A stretch of 64,000 nucleotides of DNA from Saccharum officinarum (GCA_020631735.1 CM036168.1:100336036-100400035), one strand, 5' to 3'. Shown: positions 34,809 through 46,760, numbered from the stretch's first letter. Notes: generated from the letters alone by a model not told the origin. Made by a program: numbers and translations.

Positions 34809-34960
34809 TAGATGTCTGCACCTTTGTACTTGCATGTCTCAGAACAGGTTGGCTTGGACGACGAGAATATCATTTCACATTTCGAAATGAATCCAAATTT
34901 TTTTCGAGTGGTTTACTCTTTTTTGGTACGGTATGCATTCAAAATTGAAAACCATAGAGC

Positions 34961-35653
34961 TTACTGCTTTGACGCGTTCGAGCTTCTCGCTGTCGCGGCA
35001 GGAGAAGTGGAGAACGCGCTGTAATCGCTCCGGTTGGAGGTGTCACAGAGCTGTTGGGGCCTGAAGTGGGAACCGTATGCCGGCGGGAAGGCCGGAGGAG
35101 GCTGCTGCGGCTTTGCGGGGCCGCGCGTGCGCTTGAGGTAGATGCGGTACTTCTGGAGGTGGCTGGCGACGTTCTCGCGGGTGAGGCCCTCGACGTTCAT
35201 GAGGCGCACGATAGCCTTGGGCACGGCACCCTTGTCGCCGAGGTGCGCCACCGCCTCGACGAACCGGTGGTGCAGCTCCGGCGTCCACACCATCCGCGCC
35301 TTCTTCCCGGCCCTCCCGCTCCCTCCTCGGCACGAGCCGCCGCTTCCGGAGGTGGCGTCCTCGCTCTCGTCCTCCCCCTCCCCCTCCTCCTCATCGTCCT
35401 CGTCCTCGTCCTCGCAGCGGAAGGACAGGTGAGAGGTGGGAGAGTTGTGCGTGAAGACGGCGCAGTCGAAGGCGGGGGAGGTGAAGGCGGTGCCCCTGAC
35501 GTCGATCCGGAACGCGGCGGCGAGCGCCGGAGGGACGAGCGGGTGCGAGAGCGGCGTCAGCTCCTCCTCCGTGGGGAGGCCGTGCTCCCACTCGAGCACG
35601 CGGCCGCACGCGCCGAAGCCGGCGCCGGCGCCGGCGTCGTCGTCGTCTTCCAT
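34961..35653 (-). CDS. PCL1: LUX/PCL1-type GARP (MYB-like) transcription factor
   Basis: Intact intronless 230-residue gene. A single GARP/MYB-like DNA-binding domain lies at about residues 117-178 ([19 protein letters not shown] ... [12 protein letters not shown]), carrying the SHLQKY signature. The N-terminal block [20 protein letters not shown] plus [14 protein letters not shown] is characteristic of LUX ARRHYTHMO/PCL1/BOA proteins and not of other GARP groups. An acidic Glu/Asp run (about 81-98) and Ser/Gly linker separate the two. LUX binds LUX-binding sites and recruits ELF3-ELF4 (Evening Complex) to repress PRR9, PIFs and other evening targets in the nucleus, and acts in heading-time control in cereals. 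The C-terminus is short and Ser-rich. No Evening Element was noticed in the upstream 300 bases. Confidence 0.88.
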   Translation of the reverse strand: MEDDDDAGAGAGFGACGRVLEWEHGLPTEEELTPLSHPLVPPALAAAFRIDVRGTAFTSPAFDCAVFTHNSPTSHLSFRCEDEDEDDEEEGEGEDESEDATSGSGGSCRGGSGRAGKKARMVWTPELHHRFVEAVAHLGDKGAVPKAIVRLMNVEGLTRENVASHLQKYRIYLKRTRGPAKPQQPPPAFPPAYGSHFRPQQLCDTSNRSDYSAFSTSPAATARSSNASKQ

Positions 35654-35939
35654 GTCCGTGTGGCGGGTTGACGAGGATGAGGGGAGGGCGGAGGGGGGCG
35701 GGCGCCGTGGGGTCGTGGGGCCGGCCGCCGCGTCGGGATAACATACATATTGAGACCCGGGGTGGGGCGTGGGGCAGGCTTTTCTGGGTTTGTGACGTTG
35801 TCACGGTGATCCCGTTGGCGCGTGGGCGCGGAGCGAGTCGCTCGGAGAGTGCATGGTGTTTTGCTTGGCAGGAGTGCAGGACGGCATGACAGCGACCGCA
35901 GGCAAGGGAGTTGTTTGGAAGCAGGGGAGTCCATATCAG
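35654..35939 (-). promoter_or_regulatory. Upstream region of LUX/PCL1-like gene
   Basis: GC-rich for about 100 bases, then mixed. No canonical TATA, G-box or Evening Element is seen. A MITE begins roughly 290 bases upstream of the ATG. Confidence 0.35.
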
Positions 35940-36470
35940 ATCGGACGTTTGATGCTAATCAGAAGAACTAAATATGAGTTGATTATTATAAAACTAATTA
36001 TACATATAGGGACTAATTTATGAAATGATCTATTAAGGCTGTGTTTTTATTCCCATGGAATGCAAAATGCAAAATGCCAACTACTTTGGAATGATAAAAT
36101 GCAAAATGCCAAAATTTTCATGGGTGTGTTTGGTTCCATCCAAAATGCCAAATTTTTCATGGGGTGGGTTAGGGCTTTTTGTCATTTTTTTAGTCTATTG
36201 AGGCCAAAATCCAAAATAAAGAATGAGTACTTTTTGTCAAAATGATAGGCCAAAACCCAAAATGATGGGCCAAAACCTAAATTTTTTTTTGGATGAAATG
36301 GGGAACTAAACACACCCTAGGCTTAATTAATTCATTATTAGCACATGTTTATTGTAACGTCACATTATCAAATCATGGACTAATTAAACTTAATACATTT
36401 GTCTCGTAAATTAGTCTCCATTTGTGCAATTAGTTTATGCTCAAACATCCCATGTGACGGGGAGTGCAAA
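35940..36470. mobile_element. GTTTAG-type MITE split by another MITE
   Basis: The outer element has the family pattern ACTAATTATACATAT ... on the left and CTAATTAAACTTAATACATTTGTCTCG ... on the right (each abbreviated). Its middle is interrupted at 36036/36318 by the inner element described next. Confidence 0.55.
36037..36317. mobile_element. Inner MITE nested in the outer one
   Basis: Ends GGCTGTGTTT and AAACACACCC (roughly inverted), flanked by TAA at the left and TAG at the right. The interior repeats AATGCAAAATGCCAA-like units and ends with GGGGAACTAAACACACCC. Confidence 0.55.
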
Positions 36471-36725
36471 TTAATCGCTGGAACCAAATGGGGCTGGAAC
36501 GCGGGGCTGCGGGAGTGGTAGGCGGTCCGCCGGGAGTTAGGGTTGTCTTGCCTGGTTCTGGTTTGCTGTGTCACTCGTCAGCAGAGAACGGAATTGTCCG
36601 AAACTGCAAAAACGAGCGCGGTTGCCAACCTTCACATGGCGCACTGGTGCCGTAGAGGCAACGCAACTCGCCTCCGACGGGAGGGTTCGAAAGTTGGAAT
36701 GCTGAAACACGAAACTGTTTGGCAT

Positions 36726-36793
36726 TTAGCCATGAATGAATATGATCGCCAGTGCCTTCCTGAATTGGAAAGGAAAAAGAAACAGTGCTATCA
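36726..36793 (+). repeat. Direct repeat, copy A
   Basis: TTAGCCATGAATGAATATG ... ACAGTGCTATCA. A copy differing by small indels and three or four bases occurs at 37169-37233. Confidence 0.85.
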
Positions 36794-36826
36794 GTGCTAT
36801 CATCTCCGAAAACTGTTTGGCGTGTA

Positions 36827-37168
36827 GGCTGTGTTTAGTTCACGAAAAGAAAAATTTTGGTGTCACATTGGATGTGTCGGAAGGATGTCGGAAGGTGTTT
36901 TCGGATACTAATAAAAAAACAAATTACAGAACCCGTCAGAAAACTGCGAGACGAATCTAATGATATTAATTAATCTGTTATTAGCACATGTTGGTTACTG
37001 TAGCACTTAAGGCTTTTCATGGACTAATTAGGCTTAAAAGATTCGTCTCTTAATTTTCCCGAGAATTGTGCAATTAATTTTTTTTCGTCTACGTTTAGTA
37101 CTCCATGCATATGTCCAAACATTCAATATGATGTGTGAAGGCAAAAATTTTAGAAACTAATCCGGGCC
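36827..37168 (+). mobile_element. GTTTAG-type MITE, long form
   Basis: GGCTGTGTTTAG at the left and AATCCGGGCC at the right, with inverted GAGACGAATCT and AGATTCGTCTC cores. It lies between the two copies of a 68-bp direct repeat. Confidence 0.7.
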
Positions 37169-37233
37169 TTAGCCATGAATATGATCGCCAGTGCCTTCCT
37201 AAATAGGAAAGGAAAAAAGAAACAGTGCTATCA
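37169..37233 (+). repeat. Direct repeat, copy B
   Basis: Second copy of 36726-36793, starting at the first base after the MITE. Confidence 0.85.
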
Positions 37234-37975
37234 TATCCACTGAGATGTGTAACCAACGATCGGTTTAGTGCGCCCCTCCACGGCAGTATGGCACCAGCGA
37301 TAGATATTGGTAGCATCGCACCACCAAGCAAGCAGTATAGCACTTCCAATCAAATATATACTGTAACGCCACAAGCAATTCTGGCACGAGTTTTACAACG
37401 GCCTCGTATGAGTTAAAAAAAATTCACGACCAATTTAAGGATGGTAAACGACGACCTCAGCGCTTAAACACAACCCTGACACCCCATGAAACGACGACTG
37501 AAAAACAAAAACTGGCATGCTGCTGCTGAATCAGGACCCAGAACATGCAGGGTCTGACAGAGAGCAGTTCCATACAAAACACGCAACTGGCTTCAGAAGC
37601 TGGAACCGTTACATCAGTTATTCAGTATTACAGACATCCATTAGTGATAACAAGGAGGGCAATAAAATTTTATCCTAAGCAGATGCTAACTCTCGCAGGA
37701 TCGCAGATTTGTACAGTCTCGTCACAAAATATAGACTTTCCTCCGCTCTTTACACCTACAACTTATACAGAACGCCTATTCTCCGCAGCAACATCTGGTA
37801 AAATTAAAACTGTCTGAGCCTCATCTTGGCATGACTATAAGCGCAAACTACAAAATGTACAGACTTCTTAGTACAACATGTTTATTTTTAAACTTGGCTT
37901 GTAGCAGCCCAAAGCAGAAGGCAGAAGGTAGATCTGTCTAGCCATGGTTAGCTGTACATGGTCATCTTTACGCCA
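37234..37975 (-). other. Probable 3'UTR and downstream flank of the Pumilio gene
   Basis: No further coding exon seen. The stretch immediately left of the stop (37976) is AT-rich and probably 3'UTR. The polyadenylation site was not located. Confidence 0.4.
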
Positions 37976-40900
37976 TTAAGAAGGATTTTGCGGTTGAAGT
38001 GCAATCCTCCTCTCTGGATTCAGATTGCAAGGATACCAATTAATCAAAGAAATACTCAGCAAATGCTTTCAATGAATGAAGTTGGATGGGGAAACTTACC
38101 ACCAGCGGCAACAAGTTTTTCTACACGAGCAACTATGTGCTTCCCATATGTATATTTCTTCAGAGCATTTAAGTGAACCTTTACCCGTGACAGGATCAAC
38201 TCACGTTGCTGGTCGTCACAAGTCTCGAGTACTTTCTGTACAACATAGTTACCAAACTGATCCTTCATCATGGCCTGTAATAGGTCGAGAAAGAAGGATT
38301 AGACTGTGTTGAGTTTTTCTTTTTTTTAAAAAAAGTAAGCAAATAAGCTGACATTTTTAGCAAACATGATATGTAACCCGACAAAAAAATGCAAGGTTAT
38401 TAGCATGGAGCCATGGAAAACTGACAAACTAGAATCCAAAATATCATATCTTTTCCTGCAGTTCTTGAGATTTCTACTTTAAAAAGCTTTAGATACATAA
38501 AACCTATTGGTTTCATATGCCATCTAAAAAGGACTAAAAATCCCCTTGTGATCAGCTGAATATATATTATTCAATGTATGATGTGAACAAAATAATTATG
38601 TCTGGGACCACGTGCCAATTGCGATGCTAATCACAACACAGTATTCACAAGGAGGCACAACCGCACAAGCAGTTTCAAGAACTACGCTAATTTTTTTCGC
38701 ACCAAGAAAACTTGCTATCTACAATTATTAAACTCCAAGTCATAATCATATTAAGCAATATTAAAAAAAATCACCTGTAGAGGCTCATTCTCATCAGTGG
38801 TCCCAAGCATTTCATTTATAAGAACTTCTCGCTCTGTAGGTCCCCCAAATGTTAGACACTTCTCAACCACGTTCGAGGCAAACTTCTGTTGGCTCATCTG
38901 AATGATCTGTCCAGCTAATTTCTCAATAATGATCGATCTTTCATGAGGCTTCCCGTGCTCTAAAACATGCTGCATATGAATGGAATTTCAGTAATGGTAA
39001 CTCATCGCTGGTAACAACCACAGGAGGTTTTTCTAACAGAAAGTTTGATCTAACAGCAACAAATCGAGTAAAAGTAGCCATGTGATAGCAGATATTCTTG
39101 GATTAATGTTAGTTTGCCTAGAGAGATCATAAATACTCCCTCCATTTCAAATTATAAGAAGTTTTGGCTTTTCTAGATACATTGCTTTAGCTACGTATCT
39201 AGACATAGTGTATATCTTAGGTGCATAGCAAAAAAATATGTATCTAAAAAAGCCAAAACGTTTAATAATTTGGAATGGAGTAAAATACAACAATCAACCA
39301 CAAAATGTATCCAACCCACTTAGTGAGATGCCGTTTGTATCAGACAACCTGGTAGAGTAGTATCATCCTCTAAGAAAAAAAAAAGAACACCTTTTTTCCA
39401 CACTAACATGATGCCATCAACATTACCAATCATTGGCAGGTTTCAGGCGAAGAGAATACATCCTGGAGATATCCACTTGATATTATGTTGATGTAAAAAG
39501 AGCGATTGGGGAGAAATAGTTATGTTCGACTTACATGCTTCACCAAGAGCATGCTTCAAAATACTAGCCAAGCATAGCTGGTTAACACCATAAACGCTAG
39601 ACAAGATGGTCAGCACATTCAAGTGATAATGCCTAATTTTATAACAGGTTGATCTAGATTATATGGATCATTTATCGCAGGTCTGAATTATACTGAAATA
39701 ACTCCAGAAAAGGTTAGCTGAAAAGTCACTTCAGCTGCATCACTCAAAACTTTTCAATTTATAAAAGACTAGGATCATGCCCGTGCGTTGCAACGGGAGC
39801 CGAAACTTATCACGGTCACGGGTAACATGTCTCGCAGATCATCATGCTTGGACAAAGCAATGGAACGCTTGGACAAAGCATTTGGGATCCGGCTTCACCA
39901 TGGCAGTGGTAGACGGGTCCTCTCCATATTTTTTAGGTGTAGAGATATAGAAGCGTGTCAACATAATTCTCTTCAGTTTTTAGCTGTAAATTGACACAAT
40001 ATATGTCAACTTTACCATCAACTGGTTTCAAATACGAGAGTAACTGAGGACTGATTAACAGAAAGAATCTGTTAGGCAATTGTTTTCCTTCAGTAGAAAG
40101 ACGTTCAAAGAGCAGATCCCTCTGGAGTTTTGGCATCTTTATTTCCAAAGGAACATGCATCTTTGACAAAGTTACCCTAATAAACACAGTTGGAAGAGAG
40201 ATTTTAGGCAGATGTGCATCTGCTGAAGGAATGAGCCTGCTTGAAGTTTCTGCTCCATCTACTTGGCTACTTGTGTGGATCAAGAACATTGATTATTTTT
40301 TATTCTAATGTTTATATCTCTATAGTTATTACAATCTTTTCCTTTGGGCCACGTAGAACTTGTGAAGCTTTGTTATTCTGGCCCTGGTTTACATTGTCTT
40401 AAAAAAACAGTTAAAAAAAGCAAGGCCTGCCTACAGTGCTTAAAAAAGAATGTAAGTCAGGTTGCCAATTGAAACGCTGGTGAGAGCCTTCTCAAGAACT
40501 AACTTTTCAAATAGGAACTCAAAACAGAAACAAAACAACACATACATAATGATGGTTGTATGTCACAGATATTGTAAATATTTATTGCAATACAAGAACC
40601 CAAGGTAAAAATATCTATAGCTATTCATGATCGTAAATAAAAGTGCCAGTTCAAAAAATTGGAAAGCAGCACTGAACCTGGACAACATAATTTCCATATT
40701 GATCCTGTGCCAACATGCATACAGATTGCAATATCTCATCCATAACTATTTGCTGTGTTTTTGGATCAGCACAGTGCTCAAGTACTCTCTGTATAGAGAA
40801 AAGAAAACTGTGAATCTCATTAACACAAGGGATAGAACACTTGCATGTAGGTGTACAACCTAAAGTTATACCTGTATGACTCTGCAGCCATAAGGATGGG

Positions 40901-43900
40901 TTGATAATGGAACAACATGACCATAGAATGTTGATATTATAAACTGGATAGAATCTTCTGGGACACATTCAATACATTTCTGGATAACATGGTTTCCATT
41001 TTGATCACGTACACATTTCATGATATGACCATCAAGCTCAGTAACCATCTTTGTTTTTTGGTCCAGATCAACCACCTCTATTGCCTTCAGTGATGTGCAT
41101 ATAGGGTCAGACAACCAATGTGTGTGTTTTAAAAGGAAAAAGGTCAGAGGGAGAGGCCCCACAAGAAGGAACTCTTTGCAGTGATTATATCGAGTGGCAA
41201 GCAAGTACAGATGATAATCATTTAGTACCTTTTGGATAACTCGGCATCCATACATCTGAAGACTGAGAGCTAATACATGTCCAAATAGTTTATCAGCCAA
41301 CTCCCTCCGTTGTTCTGCACTCCCATGCTCAAAAAACTAGGAAAATAGGACATGTAAGCCATGAAATACTTGATCAACATTGAAACATGCTTGGAGAACT
41401 GGTGAAACAATAAGGTATTCCAATCCTAACAGAGAGATGCTCCATAGAGTGTAGAAGAATACCTTCTGTACTACATAATTTCCAAACACATCAGTCATCA
41501 ATGATAGTGCATGAGGCATGATCTCCTCAAAGACCATGTTCTTTTCTTCAACTGTGGCAGTTTCAAGTTTTTGCTGTATGAAACGACTTCCATATTGGTC
41601 AGCACTGCAGAATCAATGCAGATCAGCAAATGTCACACATCCAAACTAGTCCTGAACCTTAATCCTTATAGAAAGTTTTTCTAAGAAAATCAGTGACCAA
41701 AGCATCTTCCACTATCTATGAAGTATTGATGCACAAATTAGTGTACACAACTGTGTTGTGTGTGTTGTTGTTGTTGTTTTTTTTTGGGGGGGGGGGGGGG
41801 GGGGGTCAAGTTCCACACCTTTAACCCCTGTACTGAAAATGTAGATTTGTGGAGGGAATAAATACAAGAGAATGCTCATCAGGATATTAGAGAGCCATTG
41901 AACAAATCTGAGACATTTATATTAGTATTCCGAAAAGGTACAATATGACAAGGCATACCTAAACTCAACCACATGCCCAGTGATCTCAGCAAGCTCAAAA
42001 CTTCTGGCTTTGTTACTTTTAAATTCATCCAAAAGTGAGGATGGGAAGTTCTCATTCATGTAGCCACTTGGATCAGAGTTCCAGCCACCTAAGTTTCTCA
42101 AGTTAGACGGAAACCTCAGATTTCGCTCACCAAGCCTAAGTGGACTGCCAGGACCCGATTGAGAAGCAACAGGACTGCTCAATGGGCTTCCTGGGTATGC
42201 CATGCCCATGCCAAAAGCCAAATTGCCATAATACCCATGATTTGAAGCGGTTGATTTACCAAGAAGTGGCATTTCAAATTGTTTCTGCTGCTGAAGCAAG
42301 GCTTCAATATAAGCTTTTTGAACTGCATTTAAATTAGCATATGAGTTACCCATGTAACCTCTTTCGAAGGAGGGATCACCATAGCTGCCAGCTCCCTGTG
42401 CTGCATACTGAGTTGCCTTCAAGTATTGAACATAAAAAGGATCAGAAAGAGGAGACTGCAGACCTGTGGGAGCTTGATTACCACCACGACCAAGGTTATG
42501 TGCATCAGTTAGGCTCAATGTAGGTGAAGATAAACTATTGTTTCCAAGGTTTCTTGAATCTGCACCAAGTGCGGCTATAGCAGATGCAGCAGCAGCACTC
42601 TCAAACAAAGGGGCATCATAGAAGGCAATCCTGGGCTGAGTGGATATCCACTGAGCCCATAGTTCAAAAAGGCTGAATTTATACCGTCAAAACTGTGATG
42701 TTGAGCAGGAGAACCACCTGGGCTTTCATTAGAAGAAGATGGGGACTTCTGGTATGAACGAGCAGACAAATTAGAAGATCTCTGCATTTCCAAATGTCCA
42801 TCTAACCTTGTGTTGGTACTATTTCTAAACTCTGCTAGACCGGCAACACTGTTATTAACGTCAGCAAATGAAGAATTGGATGATTGTGACATACCCAAAT
42901 ATCCATCATCAGTTTCTAACATCACAGGATGCTGCTTATTATGGACTTGAGCTGCTTGTGAGTCAAGTGAAAATTTCTGCTGATCACTTATATCTCTCTG
43001 AAAGTTCGATCGACTGATGTTGTTATTATCATTCTGAGAACCACTTTTTGATAAGTTCATGTTTGACAATGCAGATAAAATATCATCAGTCCCAACTGCT
43101 TTTGAAGATACAGTGTTGAATGGCGATGAGGAGTTCAGTTTCTTATCATTGGAAGTGATCCTAACACCAACAGGTGGAAGGCCAGGGCTAGGAACCCTTG
43201 CAGCATAATGAGGATCTGGCGTAGCATTTCTGGAAACAGATGAACCCATAATAGATGCAAACGTTTGAGATGTGGATGTGTTAAGGTTGTGAAGACTACT
43301 GACATTTTGCATGTTTCCAATAGGACGATGCACATCCAAAATATCATTATGCATAGCATATTGGTTCTCAGCAGGATTCACTGGCTCCTGATTGTCAAGA
43401 AAAGAATTGCGACTGGCCGTGCGGGAGGGATGCTCTGAAGTAGGTGTTCTGCGGCCAATATTGTCCTGAAACAACCCATAATAAACTAAATAAGATGTCT
43501 GAACGATAGAAGGTGTAGAAAGGCACAGGTAGATGGAAGCATAAACCAATAAAGTAGAAATGGTAAGAATGCACATTGTTGTATAAATTCAAGCTTGCAC
43601 GCTCTAAACAGAAAGAGAAAAAAATGATAATAGTTGTCTAATAGCAATATTACATAGACACACGCAAGTATCAAAGATACGCTTTATCCTGTCTTGAACC
43701 TTATGAGGAAACTTGTTAGAAAATTCTACAAAAATACAAAAAAAAAAACAAGATGATGCTGAAAGCATGCACTTTGACACAAGACCTTCGGTCGTGCCCA
43801 TTATAATATTTATTTATACCACCTGGCTTTTTAAGTGAACCTGATTCACTGTCATCCCCAATGCATGAGCTTGAACTGAGGCATTCAAAACTTACACAGA

Positions 43901-44979
43901 CTCACAGAGAAAATTCTAAACCCATAAGTGCTACTGTTACCCAGATTAAACTGAATGAGTCAAGTGTGTTGATTCGTCAGAACTGTGTTGACTTACCAGT
44001 TGGACCAAAAGTAAGAAAACCCACACTACTCCATATATATTGTGAGTGAGTAACAAGTACCAGAAACTTATAGCAGCCCAAACCATATAGAGAACAGTTT
44101 GGATAAAACTGCACAACCAAAAAACGAAACTAAAATTGAACCTCAATGGGATAATAACACTAAAATAACAAGTTAACAACTAACAGCAGTGTGGCTACCA
44201 GAATAATGCACCAAGTAGAAGCTATTAAGAGTTAAGACTAACCCTTCTTTTGAATTAAAATTCAACATAAAAAAGGAAGCAAGTTTTGCAACCCAAATAA
44301 GATCAGACCTGCAGTATATCTGCAAAGCTACGCTGCCGCCCGAGTGACAAACCAATGAGCCCATCCCCTCCAACATCCACCCACTCTGCAGCACCACCCC
44401 CATCATTCATGGCTTCCTCATCCCGCTCAAAACCAGGATGCTGTGAGAACAGAGACCTCCCTACTGCAGTCCCCGTCCCTTGTCTGGCATCCTCCTGAAT
44501 AGGCTTCCTCTTGTCCCCAATCCCCCAACCACCCCAGATTTCAGGCGCTGGGTTGACCGCCAATCCTCCTTGGACAGCACCGGTGGTGGCAGCCTCGGGT
44601 TAAGATTTCCATGAGAGTAGTAGTAAGACAGGTAGGCTGGATCGGCCCGGAGCTCCTCCTCCGAGAGGAGGCCACTATGCCCGTTCAACGCCTCAGCAAC
44701 AGGAATCGGGGCAGCCGTCACTGCCACCTCTCCGTCGCCGCGGAGCAGGCCGCTGATGGCGTTCAGAGAACCCTCTATGGTCGGCGGCGCCGAGCCGCTC
44801 CGGAACATGCTGAGCTCACGCTCCCTCTCCCTCTCGCTCGCGTCCGCTGGTCGCCGCCGCTGGCCACCGGCGCCGGAACTGAGCAGCGCTTCGAGCTCGT
44901 CCTCCAACTCTTCCTCCCCTCCCTCGCCGCCCCCGCTGCCCATCTCCCCACGCATAGCCACGGCGCTGGTGCTCGTCAT
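37976..44979 (-). CDS. PUM: Pumilio (PUF) RNA-binding protein, nine exons, two frameshifts
   Basis: Coding exons on the minus strand: 44309-44979, 41959-43465, 41463-41604, 41229-41336, 40872-41084, 40678-40788, 38775-38969, 38100-38274, 37976-38013. All junctions have GT/AG and compatible phases. Total length is about 3160 bases, near 1053 residues. The long N-terminal half is the plant Pumilio nucleic-acid-binding (NABP) region, including [15 protein letters not shown] across exon 1/2. The C-terminus has eight PUF repeats with tripartite residues SR-Q, NY-Q, CR-Q, NH-Q, CR-Q, NY-Q, SN-E and NY-Q. These proteins bind 3'UTRs in the cytoplasm and promote repression or decay. Two single-base deletions break the frame: in C4 at 44515-44518 (exon 1) and in G4 at 42610-42613 (exon 2). 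The PUF exons are clean. Confidence 0.9.
39136..39280. mobile_element. Stowaway MITE in a Pumilio intron
   Basis: CTCCCTCCATTTCAAATTAT at the left and AATTTGGAATGGAG at the right, flanked by TA (39134-39135 and 39281-39282). TTTTGGCTTTTCTAGATACAT and its complement form the arms. It lies in the intron between exons 6 and 7. Confidence 0.8.
39769..39800 (-). mobile_element. Helitron-like 3' terminus in a Pumilio intron
   Basis: On the minus strand TCCCGTTGCAACGCACGGG forms a hairpin, then CATGATC and terminal CTAG, with host T next (A at 39768 on plus). The same hairpin block occurs at 14521-14549. The 5' end was not found; it would lie to the right, before 40677. Confidence 0.5.
41788..41806. 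repeat. Poly-G tract in Pumilio intron 2
   Basis: A G run of about 19 following a T run, in the intron between exons 2 and 3. Length is likely unreliable. Confidence 0.8.
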
Positions 44980-44989
44980 TCAACAAACC

Positions 44990-45076
44990 CTAGGAACAGA
45001 AATCACAAAGAATGAGACAATGAACACGCCGAAACCCCCAAATGGAAATCCCGTACAGACGCCGCACCCCTGTTAC
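44990..45076 (-). other. 5'UTR intron of the Pumilio gene
   Basis: On the minus strand a GTAACAG donor (at 45076) and a TTCTGTTCCTAG acceptor (ending at 44990) bound 87 bases just upstream of the ATG. Supported by splice motifs and the T-rich 3' end only. Confidence 0.5.
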
Positions 45077-45526
45077 CTCCTTCCGGCGTAAGGCACCGCT
45101 CTGCACGGTCCAAGCCCGTGCCAACCAGCACGAGAAGAACAGCTCAGTCACAGAAGATGTGGCTCTCCCGACGCCCCAGGCCAAAGCACCACCGAATCGA
45201 GCGGCAGCAGCCCGATCGGTGCGGAGTCCTCCATTCCAACACCGATTTCTTCGGGATTCTGGAAGATCGGGACGGGGAGGCACGATTCGGGACGCCCAGG
45301 CTCAGATTGGACTCTGATCGGGCAGCGATTCCGCCATTCCAGGCGCCGGAAGCTTCGAGCTGCTCGGAGAAGAGGATGGGGAGAGGAGAGAGAGCACACA
45401 GTAATCAGCAGTGGGGAAGCGAGCCCGAGGAAGGAGACGGCGGAGTGATAAGCACGAGCCTCCGCGGCGCAGGAACCGTTGGATCTAGACGCCGACGGTG
45501 GAGATGTAGACTGATGCAAGAACCCC

Positions 45527-45540
45527 TAGGGTTTTATAAC
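45527..45540 (-). promoter_or_regulatory. TATA box and telo-box of the Pumilio gene
   Basis: On the minus strand GTTATAAAACCCTA: a TATA-like TTATAAAA overlapping a telo-box AAACCCTA, about 550 bases before the ATG. Start of transcription would lie near 45505. Confidence 0.5.
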
Positions 45541-46389
45541 TCCAAAACTTTTATTACTTCAGCGCAGGAGATAGCACCGCAGTTATTTCTGACTGACCTG
45601 CGGGCCCCGCCGTCTGTACAGAATTTACTCCTTTTTTACCATTTTTAGTGAAGGGGTTAAGATTTTTTAAGATTATCCATTAATATGCATGATTGTTGGT
45701 GAGTAAAATTGTTTGGGAGGTTAGTACTAGGTGGAGTAGTCCTTAGTCTTCTCTTTAATTTGGATTAGGGTCAAGGTGGGTCCCGCGGTAAAAGAGAGCC
45801 AAGCAGGCCCCGAGAACGTGGATGTGCATGCCACATGTCCGGCCCTAGATTCGCTCGCGCGAGTTGCGAGGACGGGGCGGATTGGGGGAGATGCGGGCAT
45901 GCAGCATTGTGACGAGCCTCCGTGTTCCATGTGTTGTTTGCCAGTTTTGTACATATATCAGTCAATAGGTTAAACAGGATAAACGTAGCTCGTGGCAATC
46001 TTTTTCTAAGAAAAATTCTGGTAAATTACTTTTTCAAAAAAAATGAATCCCAGTAATTTTAAGGCATGTGTGAAACTTTTCTGCTCCATGTTTCACTACA
46101 AGCAAAAGATAGAGTTGTGCGGGCACCTAAAGATCACCCTGCTAATGGATTGAGCTAGAATGAGTTAAACAATTTAGATTGTACGTCAATTGGCTCTAGG
46201 CTATGGGCAATAGTTTTCACATGCGTTGTGGGTTGGATTGGCTTGGGGCTAAGGAGGTGATGGATTGGGCTGGTTTAGTTGGAGTTCCAATTTTTCGGGT
46301 TCCAAGTACGTTCCCAACCATGGGTGCTAATGGGTTCAGGTGAATGGTTTGCATCACCGGCAATGGGTTGAAACGATCAAACGGGATCG
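45541..46389. other. Intergenic DNA
   Basis: No gene recognised. Confidence 0.4.
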
Positions 46390-46760
46390 ATAAGCAACAG
46401 CAAATCGGTCGGGCAACGCAAGGGATCGAGAGAGAGTAGAGAGCCATCAGGCCAGCACCGGTGACGTTGAGGTGCAGCACGGCGAGGCGGTGCCCTGCAA
46501 CCCGGCAACCAGGTGCAGCACCTGCCTCAGCTGCCGCTGGGACAACACCTTCAGGTTGGCATGGCTCTCCACCATGGTCACCTCGATGTCTGCCACGTCC
46601 GATGGCCTCGATCCCGAAACAACAACGGCGGCAGCGTCGCTGTCGTCCGCGTCATCAGCACTATTCTTCTTCCCTTGCGCGATCTTCTGGTCGGAGTGGC
46701 GTGTTCGCGGCGGCTGCAGGGGCCGGGCGCCGCCGGCGCTCATCGCGTAATGCGGAAGGT
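46390..46760 (-). pseudogene. Fragment of a bHLH gene (C-terminal ACT-like domain)
   Basis: On the minus strand DVADIEVTMVESHANLKVLS, then RQVLHLVAGLQG, match the C-terminal ACT-like domain of plant Ia-type bHLH factors (bHLH57/67/70/94/96/97 group). After GLQG the frame shifts by one base, and the downstream frame continues LHLNVTGAGLMALYSLS before losing similarity. No bHLH DNA-binding region is nearby and there is no sensible start, so this is an isolated gene piece. Group assignment is from memory of the motif. Confidence 0.6.

Noticed and set aside
35054..35671. A 205-codon frame antisense to the LUX gene
   Set aside because: It mirrors a GC-rich coding sequence; third-position GC bias keeps antisense frames open. 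The sense frame has the GARP domain.
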